Part shown: positions 17,143 through 23,524 of the stretch, one piece after another
Layout: the number at the start of each line of letters is the position of its first letter
Position numbering within the stretch: position 1 is the stretch's first letter
From: Flexistipes sinusarabici DSM 4947
Lineage (GTDB): Bacteria; Chrysiogenota; Deferribacteres; Deferribacterales; Flexistipitaceae
NCBI RefSeq assembly: GCF_000218625.1
Contig: NC_015672.1
Span: 1,364,001-1,428,000 of the forward strand
Direction of reading: 5' to 3'
Length of the DNA: 64,000 nucleotides
Notes under the pieces: generated by a model
Databases searched by the model: none
Told to the model about the DNA's origin: nothing
The model's input: the letters and a program-made list of their open reading frames with translations, nothing else
Made by a program: the position numbers and the translations under genes

Positions 17143-18071
17143 ACGGGAAGTCTGATTGAATCCAAAAGTGATTTCAGCATATCTGTTTTTTCATCCTCGG
17201 GCAGCTGTCTTCTAAAAATAACCCTGTGGGAAACAGTATACCTGCAATAATTAGAAATATCTTCGGGTATCACATAAGTCCGATTATTAACAAAAGCACT
17301 GACCTTAGCAGCATTGAGGATAGAAAGCATAGCCCTTGTGGATAAGCCTATCAAAAACTCACTGCTTTCTCTGGTAATATTTGCAATTTCCAGCAGGTAT
17401 TCATATATTTTATCATCAACTTTGACATTATTTTTTATGAAATTAATAAGATTAAGTACACTCTCAGAGCTCAAAACAGGTTCAGATTTATTAATCTCTC
17501 CTCTGCTGCTACCACCTTTCAAAATTTCAAGCTCCCGCTTTCTGGAAGGGTAACCGATGCTTATTTTCATCAAGAATCTGTCCAGTTGTGATTCCGGCAG
17601 AGGAAACGTTCCGTGCTGTTCCGAGGGATTTTGAGTTGCTATCACAAAAAACGGCTTCGGCAAATTATATGTCCTCCCCTCTACGGTGACCTGTTTTTCC
17701 CCCATAGATTCCAGAAGAGCACTCTGAGTTTTTGGGGTTGCTCTGTTTATTTCATCCACAAGCACAATATTATTGAAAATCGGTCCCTTTCTGAACTCAA
17801 AGGATCTTTTATCTTTGTTAAAAATGGATAAACCCGTGATATCGGTGGGCAACAGGTCATTTGTACACTGAATTCTACCAAAAGAAAGCCCCATTGATTT
17901 TGCTATGGCAAGGGCAAGAGTTGTCTTTCCCAGACCGGGAACATCCTCAATAAGAAGATGGCCTCTGCTGAGAAAAGTAATCAGAGTCAATCTTAAAGCT
18001 TTGTCTTTGCCCTGCAGGTACTTGTCATAATATTCAAAGAGTTTGTCTATATCTTCTCTGTAATTTTTCAC
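17139..18071 (-). CDS. MoxR-family AAA+ ATPase
   Basis: A 310-residue chaperone-like ATPase with Walker A DVPGLGKTT (about 39-47), Walker B IVLVDEINRATPKTQ, sensor I FVIATQNPSEQ and arginine-finger region LPESQLDRFLM, followed by a helical lid. MoxR proteins are thought to help assemble or activate partner proteins, often with DUF58/VWA proteins. It starts at GTG 18071 with AGGAG close upstream and overlaps the DUF58 gene by 4 bp. It heads the three-gene cluster. Confidence 0.93.
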   Translation of the reverse strand: MKNYREDIDKLFEYYDKYLQGKDKALRLTLITFLSRGHLLIEDVPGLGKTTLALAIAKSMGLSFGRIQCTNDLLPTDITGLSIFNKDKRSFEFRKGPIFNNIVLVDEINRATPKTQSALLESMGEKQVTVEGRTYNLPKPFFVIATQNPSEQHGTFPLPESQLDRFLMKISIGYPSRKRELEILKGGSSRGEINKSEPVLSSESVLNLINFIKNNVKVDDKIYEYLLEIANITRESSEFLIGLSTRAMLSILNAAKVSAFVNNRTYVIPEDISNYCRYTVSHRVIFRRQLPEDEKTDMLKSLLDSIRLPV

Positions 18072-18087
18072 TTTACTCTCCTATTTT

Positions 18088-18116
18088 ATTCTAATTGCTT
18101 AAACAATTAAATTCAA
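18088..18116 (-). promoter_or_regulatory. candidate moxR operon promoter
   Basis: On the minus strand, -35 TTGAAT (18111-18116), a 17-bp spacer and -10 TAGAAT (18088-18093). The predicted start is about 10 bases before the GTG, giving a very short leader. AT-rich surroundings make chance matches likely. Confidence 0.45.
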
Positions 18117-18195
18117 TAATTTCTCGACGTTTTTAATTATTAATTTAAAAGTTCCAAAAATGATTAAATTTTAATATTATTAGTTAAATAGATAG

Positions 18196-18220
18196 TTGTA
18201 TACTGCATATTGTATACAAT
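18196..18220. promoter_or_regulatory. paired palindromic operator-like sites
   Basis: TTGTATAC (18196-18203) and GTATACAA (18212-18219) are inverted repeats with an 8-bp spacer. The right site lies within the perfect 12-bp palindrome ATTGTATACAAT (18209-18220). The two GTATAC cores are 14 bp apart. Confidence 0.45.
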
Positions 18221-18347
18221 GTTTTATTATTTAATTAATTTAAATTAAAACACCAGTATTTTTTTATTGCGCCAGCTTGCAAACAGAACAACAAATCAGC
18301 CATAACCTACAGAAAATAAAGAATTAAACCGTTACCTAAAATAATAG

Positions 18348-18376
18348 TTGACATTTATAAAACATTGTATTAATCT
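18348..18376 (+). promoter_or_regulatory. symporter operon promoter
   Basis: TTGACA (18348-18353), a 17-bp spacer and TAATCT (18371-18376). Predicted transcription start is near 18383, exactly where the structured leader begins. Confidence 0.65.
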
Positions 18377-18382
18377 TTTTAC

Positions 18383-18467
18383 AGGACTTGGGATTATGGA
18401 TGCTGTGGTAATAATATAAAAAAGGAGGTGAAAGAAAAATTTAAGTCCTTTTTAATTAGCATCCATA
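18383..18467 (+). ncRNA. structured 5' leader, candidate H-type pseudoknot
   Basis: Helix 1 pairs AGGACTT (18383-18389) with AAGTCCT (18443-18449), 7 bp. Helix 2 pairs TATGGATGCT (18395-18404) with AGCATCCATA (18458-18467), 10 bp. Because the arms alternate, both can form together only as a pseudoknot; otherwise they are competing folds. The central loop carries AAAGGAGGTGAAAG, a near-perfect anti-16S match with no start codon at useful distance. A 7-codon frame MDAVVII overlaps the first arm of helix 2. No known riboswitch class was recognised. Confidence 0.5.
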
Positions 18468-18508
18468 CAATTTAGGTTTTTTTTAAAAACGCTCAGAGAG
18501 GTGTATTT

Positions 18509-18769
18509 ATGGACAAGGAAGCTATGGAGCAATATTGGAAACGAAACCTGAAAATTATTGGCTGGTTGCTGGCAATTTGGTTTCTTGTTTCTTATGTTGC
18601 AGGAATTCTTTTGGTTGATGTGTTAAATAACATTCACATCGCAGGTTTTCCACTTGGATTTTGGTTTGCACAACAGGGCTCAATAGTCATTTTCATCATC
18701 CTGATTTTCACCTACTGCAAATTGATGAACAATCTGGACAGAGAATTTGACGTTCTGGAAGAAGAGTAA
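18509..18769 (+). CDS. DUF4212 sodium/solute symporter small subunit
   Basis: An 86-residue protein with two TM helices (about 15-36 and 48-70). The conserved short N-terminal helix MEQYWKRNLKIIGWLLAIWF and FPLGFWFAQQGSI loop define DUF4212 (TIGR03647-type). It is found as a partner of one subgroup of SSS-family symporters, encoded immediately downstream. The gap to the symporter is 12 bp. The start follows AGAGAGGTG. Probable role: stabilising or regulating the symporter. Confidence 0.93.
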   Translation: MDKEAMEQYWKRNLKIIGWLLAIWFLVSYVAGILLVDVLNNIHIAGFPLGFWFAQQGSIVIFIILIFTYCKLMNNLDREFDVLEEE

Positions 18770-18781
18770 GGGGGTTAGTAT

Positions 18782-20596
18782 ATGGGTACACAAATATGGA
18801 TATATTTCTTTGTCATCTTAACATTTGGAATTTACGTTGGTATTGCTATATGGGCCCGTGCAGGCAGTACTAAGGACTTTTATGTTGCCGGCGGCGGTGT
18901 CGGTCCTGTTGCAAACGGGGCTGCAGTTGCGGCGGACTGGATGTCAGCAGCATCTTTTATATCGATGGCAGGTCTCATTGCTTTTATGGGTTACGGCGGC
19001 TCTCTCTTTCTTATGGGTTGGACCGGCGGTTACTGCCTTCTGGCTATGTTGCTTGCACCTTACCTTAGAAAGTTCGGTCGCTACACGGTACCGGATTTCT
19101 TTAAGACCCGTTATTATTCAAAAACAGCCTCAGGAGTTGCAGTACTTTGTCTTCTCATCGCATCACTTACCTACGTTATCGGACAGATGACAGGTGTTGG
19201 TGTTGCATTTTCAAGATTTCTTGAAGTTTCAAATACACTTGGTGTTATTATCGGTATGGCGGTTGTTTTTGTTTATGCGGTTTTGGGCGGAATGAAAGGT
19301 ATTACTTACACGCAGATTGCCCAGTATACGGTAATGATTATAGCTTACACGATACCGGCTATATTCATATCGATCACACTTACAGGCAATCCTCTTCCGC
19401 AGTTCGGACTTGGTTCCGAATTCGGGGACACAGGTTCCTACATGCTGCAAAAGCTTAATGAGGTTGTGACCAGTCTCGGTTTCAGTGAATACAGTACAAA
19501 CTTCAGATTCAGCAAGCTTAACATGTTTGTATACACACTGTCGCTGATGATCGGTACTGCAGGTCTGCCTCACGTTATTATGCGTTTCTTTACTGTGGCA
19601 AGTGTTAAGAATGCACGTTTGTCAGCAGGATGGGCGCTTATTTTCATCGCAATACTTTACACCACTGCTCCTGCTGTTGCTGCCATGGCTCGTTTGAACA
19701 TCCATGCAACAGTTAACAAAGCAGTAATGAAGGAAAACGGTAATTATTTCGCACCTGAGAACAGCATTAAGTATGAAAACAGACCGGAATGGATGAGAAA
19801 CTGGGAAGTTACAGGTCTTATACAGTTCAAGGACAAAAACAACGACGGACGTATCCAGTATTACAACGGCAATTCCAACGACCAGCAGTTTCTGAACAAC
19901 GCTGCTGCCGCCGGCTGGGAAGGCAATGAATTAACAGTTAACCGCGATATTATGGTTCTTGCCAACCCTGAAATTGCAAATCTCCCCGGCTGGGTAATCG
20001 GTCTCGTTGCTGCAGGTGGTCTCGCTGCGGCACTTTCAACAGCTGCCGGTCTGCTTCTTGCGATATCTTCAGCTATATCACACGACCTTGTTAAAGGTAT
20101 GATAAAGCCTGATATCAGTGAAAAAGGAGAGCTCCTTACCGGTAGGATTGCCATGGCTGCGTCTATTATATTCGCAGGTTACCTTGGTCTGAATCCTCCT
20201 GATTTTGCTGCCGGTACTGTTGCTATAGCATTCGGTCTTGCAGCCAGTTCGCTCTTTCCAGCTATTATGATGGGGATATTCAGCAAAACGATGAACAAAG
20301 AAGGCGCAATAGCCGGTATGATCGCTGGTATTGGTGTTACAATGATTTACGTTTTTGCACACAAGGGTATATTCTTTATACCAGGCACCGAATTCCTCGG
20401 TCTTTTCGGCGGCAATGCAAGATTCTTCCTTGGAATCGAGCCTAACGCTTTCGGTACTATAGGTGCGATTGTTAACTTCCTGGTAGCTTTCGGAGTTAAA
20501 AATATGACTCAGAAAGTACCTGATGATATTGCGGAAATGGTTGAAAACATCCGTTATCCCAAAGGTGCAGGAGAAGTAACATCTTCACACCATTAA
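18782..20596 (+). CDS. sodium/solute symporter, SSS family (VC_2705-type, ActP-like)
   Basis: A 604-residue inner-membrane symporter with 13 or so TM helices. The N-terminal STKDFYVAGGGVGPVANGAAVAADWMSAASF segment contains the sodium-site helix of SSS transporters. GTAGLPHVIMRFFT and AAALSTAAGLLLAISSAISHDL are further family motifs. Pairing with DUF4212 identifies the acetate/short-chain monocarboxylate-like subgroup. A hydrophilic insert (about 315-395) separates two TM bundles. Codon choice is richer in C/G than neighbours, which fits high expression. The exact substrate is not provable from sequence. Confidence 0.92.
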   Translation: MGTQIWIYFFVILTFGIYVGIAIWARAGSTKDFYVAGGGVGPVANGAAVAADWMSAASFISMAGLIAFMGYGGSLFLMGWTGGYCLLAMLLAPYLRKFGRYTVPDFFKTRYYSKTASGVAVLCLLIASLTYVIGQMTGVGVAFSRFLEVSNTLGVIIGMAVVFVYAVLGGMKGITYTQIAQYTVMIIAYTIPAIFISITLTGNPLPQFGLGSEFGDTGSYMLQKLNEVVTSLGFSEYSTNFRFSKLNMFVYTLSLMIGTAGLPHVIMRFFTVASVKNARLSAGWALIFIAILYTTAPAVAAMARLNIHATVNKAVMKENGNYFAPENSIKYENRPEWMRNWEVTGLIQFKDKNNDGRIQYYNGNSNDQQFLNNAAAAGWEGNELTVNRDIMVLANPEIANLPGWVIGLVAAGGLAAALSTAAGLLLAISSAISHDLVKGMIKPDISEKGELLTGRIAMAASIIFAGYLGLNPPDFAAGTVAIAFGLAASSLFPAIMMGIFSKTMNKEGAIAGMIAGIGVTMIYVFAHKGIFFIPGTEFLGLFGGNARFFLGIEPNAFGTIGAIVNFLVAFGVKNMTQKVPDDIAEMVENIRYPKGAGEVTSSHH

Positions 20597-20624
20597 ACAT
20601 TTAAGTACATGATACTCAAACTTA

Positions 20625-20655
20625 GGGCTTCCTTATTTAAGGAAGCCCTTTTTTT
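20625..20655 (+). terminator. intrinsic terminator after symporter
   Basis: Perfect 10-bp stem GGGCTTCCTT/AAGGAAGCCC with an ATTT loop and seven T residues. It separates the symporter pair from the downstream genes, which may need read-through or their own promoter. Confidence 0.92.
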
Positions 20656-20715
20656 ATCATTTAACTTTTGTTTTTTTTGCGTTATTATATTTTTAAAATA
20701 CAATAGAGGTGTTAT

Positions 20716-21078
20716 GTGTTAGTTCTTAATCCTTTTATAGTAATATCATGGATTCTTTTTACCGCTCTCTTCCCCGTTGCATTTCACTGGTTGAGAAATG
20801 CCTATAAGATTTTTGTAAAAAAAGATTATTCAAAAGTCGCATTAAAAAAAGAACAACCGCCCAAAAATCCTGCTAAGTGGGCCCCTTTTGTGGGTCTTTT
20901 AAATCTGGCTGCAGGGATTGCAATCGTTTGGGCAATTATAGGTGCACTGCCCTTCTGGTTTATATACCCTTATGAAAAATGGACTGGGATTGCAGCGGTT
21001 ACAATTTGGTTTAAGCTGTTCGGTGAATATATAATAAAGACTCATGCTCACCCTTTTAAAGTTGCTAAGAATAAATAA
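20716..21078 (+). CDS. small membrane protein of unknown function
   Basis: The 120-residue protein has three likely TM segments (about 7-27, 55-78, 88-106) and a positively charged loop (KKDYSKVALKKEQPPKNPAKW). GTG start at 20716 is preceded by AGAGG. The gene is 14 bp before the cNMP/CBS/nucleotidyltransferase gene and follows the symporter terminator. I recognise no family. Position suggests a role with the symporter or its regulator. Confidence 0.7.
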   Translation: MLVLNPFIVISWILFTALFPVAFHWLRNAYKIFVKKDYSKVALKKEQPPKNPAKWAPFVGLLNLAAGIAIVWAIIGALPFWFIYPYEKWTGIAAVTIWFKLFGEYIIKTHAHPFKVAKNK

Positions 21079-21092
21079 CCCAAGGTAGAATT

Positions 21093-23012
21093 ATGGCTCT
21101 GGTTAACCACTTAAAAACCGTTGAACCTTTTAGAAATCTCCCCGATGGTATAGCTGATTTTTTAAGAGAAAAAAGTATAGTAAAAGAGTATCCTAAAAAT
21201 AAAATTATCTTCTCACAATATGATAAACCCACGGGATACCTGTATTTTATTAATAAAGGTCAGGTGGAAATATTCTCAGAAACAAGTGAAGGGGTGGAAA
21301 TCACCGTAGACACTAGAAGTGATGGAGAATACTTCGGCTGGACACCGATTTTTACAAATGAAGGGTATTCGGCAGGCGCAAGAACATCTAAAGATACACT
21401 ATGCCTTCTCATACCAAAAGATATCATACTTGAAATATCCAGAGAATATCCTATAGTCAGCAATTTTTTTAACAAAGCCGTTCTCTCCCGAATAAGGAAG
21501 CTATACCAAGAAGTTGTAAAAAGTCACGATTTAGATCATCAGACTCAGATTGACGCCTACCCTTTTCAGAAAAAGATTAGGGATATTATGACCTCTAATC
21601 CTGTAACTGTTTCCCGGAAAGCCACAGCAAGTGAAATTGCAAACGTTATGACGGAAAAAGGTATCAGTTCAATCCTTATCTGCGACTCAAACAACAAAGT
21701 CGAGGGAATAGTTACCGAAAGGGATTTGGTTACAAAAATCCTCTCAAGAAATGACGAATTTTGCCAGAAAGATATGAAAGCAAGTGAATTTATGACCCCC
21801 GATCCTTATGTAATGTCTTCTGATGATTATATGTATGAAGCAGCTGCCTTTATGCTCAGGCACAAGATAAGACACCTGCCTATAGTTGATAATGAAGAGC
21901 TGACAGGGATACTGTCAATAAGGGATTTGATGAAATTCAGGAGCCAGAAATCCGTTCTTCTTATAGGCAAAGCAAAAGAAGCAGCGAAAATTGAAAAACT
22001 TAAACCGATACGTGATGAAATTGGATCTGTGGCAAAAGTCCTCCTTTTGGAAAACCGCTCCCATGTGGAAACAATGGAAATTATCTCTTACATACATCAC
22101 AACATAATCCGGAGATGCTTCGAACTCGTATACGAAGACATGGTTAACCAGGGCTATAAACCGCCTGACATAAAATACTGCTTTATAATAATGGGAAGCG
22201 GCGGCAGGAAGGAGATGCTTCTAGGCCCTGATCAGGACAACGGAATAATATTCGAAGATTTCCCGGATGAGAAACGTGAAGAAGTGGACAACTTTTTTAT
22301 TCCTTTTTCGGAAAAACTTGTCAATGCTCTGGATTACCTTGGTTATCCTTTGTGCAAAGGCAATGTCATGCTCAGCAATCCCAAATGGAGAGGCCGGCTC
22401 AATGACTGGAAGGATAAGGTTGCTAAATGGATAGAAACGCCCGAACCTCAGCGTGTAAGATATTCATCAATCTTTTTTGATTTTTTCCCTCTTTACGGTT
22501 CACCGGATTTACTGAACGACCTTAAAACATTTATTCTGAAAGAAGTTTACGATAATAAGCTTTTCCTTTATAAAATGATGGAGCTTGATTTCAAGCACAA
22601 AGTTCCGTTCGGCTTTCTGGGGCGGTTTGTCACATCAAGCGAGGAAGAACACAAAGGTGAACTTTCCGTTAAAGAAAACGGCAGCATATTCATTGTCGAC
22701 TGTATAAGAATGTATATGCTTGAAAACAGTACCTATGCCAACACCACTCTTGAAAGACTGGACAAACTTTATGAAAAGGGAGTATTCACCAAAGCCACTG
22801 TCGATCATATTAAGGCGGCTTTTGAATACTTCACTTACATCAGGCTGAAAAATGAAATTAAACTCATTGAGCAGGGTGAAAAACCCGATCATTACCTTGA
22901 CCCTTACAAACTACCCAAAAATGAACAGGAACTTTTGAAAGAAGCTTTCAAAGTGGCAGACAAGCTTCAGGATTCCACCCGCAGACATTTCGGCAAAATA
23001 GTAGGGCTGTAG
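21093..23012 (+). CDS. cNMP-binding/CBS/DUF294 nucleotidyltransferase-like protein
   Basis: A 639-residue cytoplasmic multidomain regulator. An N-terminal cyclic-nucleotide-binding domain (about 10-130, with GYLYFINKGQVEIFS) is followed by two CBS domains (about 165-290, MTSNPVTVSRKATASEIA and FMTPDPYVMSSDDYMYE). A DUF294 nucleotidyltransferase domain (about 320-460) has the active-site pattern GSGGRKEMLLGPDQDNG, and a C-terminal DUF294_C helical domain completes it. This architecture recalls GlnD-like nucleotidylyl transfer and is frequently found beside SSS acetate-type symporters. Likely role: sensing adenylate ligands and modifying or controlling a partner; partner unknown. Confidence 0.9.
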   Translation: MALVNHLKTVEPFRNLPDGIADFLREKSIVKEYPKNKIIFSQYDKPTGYLYFINKGQVEIFSETSEGVEITVDTRSDGEYFGWTPIFTNEGYSAGARTSKDTLCLLIPKDIILEISREYPIVSNFFNKAVLSRIRKLYQEVVKSHDLDHQTQIDAYPFQKKIRDIMTSNPVTVSRKATASEIANVMTEKGISSILICDSNNKVEGIVTERDLVTKILSRNDEFCQKDMKASEFMTPDPYVMSSDDYMYEAAAFMLRHKIRHLPIVDNEELTGILSIRDLMKFRSQKSVLLIGKAKEAAKIEKLKPIRDEIGSVAKVLLLENRSHVETMEIISYIHHNIIRRCFELVYEDMVNQGYKPPDIKYCFIIMGSGGRKEMLLGPDQDNGIIFEDFPDEKREEVDNFFIPFSEKLVNALDYLGYPLCKGNVMLSNPKWRGRLNDWKDKVAKWIETPEPQRVRYSSIFFDFFPLYGSPDLLNDLKTFILKEVYDNKLFLYKMMELDFKHKVPFGFLGRFVTSSEEEHKGELSVKENGSIFIVDCIRMYMLENSTYANTTLERLDKLYEKGVFTKATVDHIKAAFEYFTYIRLKNEIKLIEQGEKPDHYLDPYKLPKNEQELLKEAFKVADKLQDSTRRHFGKIVGL

Positions 23013-23524
23013 CTATAACGTCCACCTGAATGGGTGAGAGACAGGTAGATAGAGAAGTGGTGTATTAGTGTATTAGTGTATTGGTGTATTGGTGTATTGG
23101 TTAATTTGTATAGTTGTTGATTTGGCATTCAACATTGAAATTTACTATCATCACGTTTCCTTAATTATTTAAAGCTCTCACACTGTAACTTTATGAGAGA
23201 CCTCTCCGCTTCGGTCGAGGTGACAGTCTTTGTATAGCATTTGCCTTGGAAGGATAAATAGAATGTTACACATATTTACCGGACTAAAAGACGTTGCTAA
23301 CCGTAGGTATTCTTTCAACCAAGGACTTAACGCTTTAAGTGGTCGGGAAGTGATCTACCTGTTTTTTCTGTTTTGACGAAACTAAGTGCGAAACTTGAGT
23401 TAATAATCATATTTATACCTAAATATTATTGGACTTTCTATACTTAATTAGCTACAAAAGGGGGTGACACCTCAAATTTTATGTGTTAATTAAGGGTTTT
23501 TACAATAGATTCAGGAGGCGGTTA
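23013..23524. other. 512-bp intergenic region before leuS
   Basis: It contains a GTGTATTA/GTGTATTG 8-bp tandem array (23059-23101) and an inverted copy of the 46-bp dispersed repeat (about 23092-23136). A CTCCGCTTCGGTCGAGGTGACA-like word (about 23207-23232) resembles 10970-10993. A 27-codon minus-strand frame lies at 23327-23410. No T-box or known riboswitch was recognised. Confidence 0.6.
23059..23136. repeat. 8-bp tandem array plus inverted 46-bp repeat copy
   Basis: Five GTGTATTR units run into GGTTAATTTGTAT and GATTTGGCATTCAACATTG. Reverse-complemented, this has the same word order as 62346-62391: ATGTTGAATGCC, AATCAAC, ACAAATTAAC, AATACAC. Confidence 0.65.

Larger units (their letters stand above)
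18117..18508. other. divergent regulatory region moxR / symporter operon
   Basis: The non-coding stretch carries two palindromic sites (18196-18220), a plus-strand promoter (18348-18376) and a structured leader (18383-18467). An 8-T run (18477-18484) follows, and the ribosome site GAGAGGTG serves the gene at 18509. No protein gene is evident apart from a possible 7-codon leader peptide (18396-18419). Confidence 0.7.

Noticed and set aside
18423-18475. Leader peptide starting at GTG within AAAGGAGGTG
   Set aside because: The start codon would overlap its own Shine-Dalgarno, which is sterically implausible.
23225-23524. T-box riboswitch for leuS
   Set aside because: The GGGGGTGACACC segment at about 23460 superficially resembles a T-box core, but the conserved T-box sequence, specifier loop and terminator are not present.
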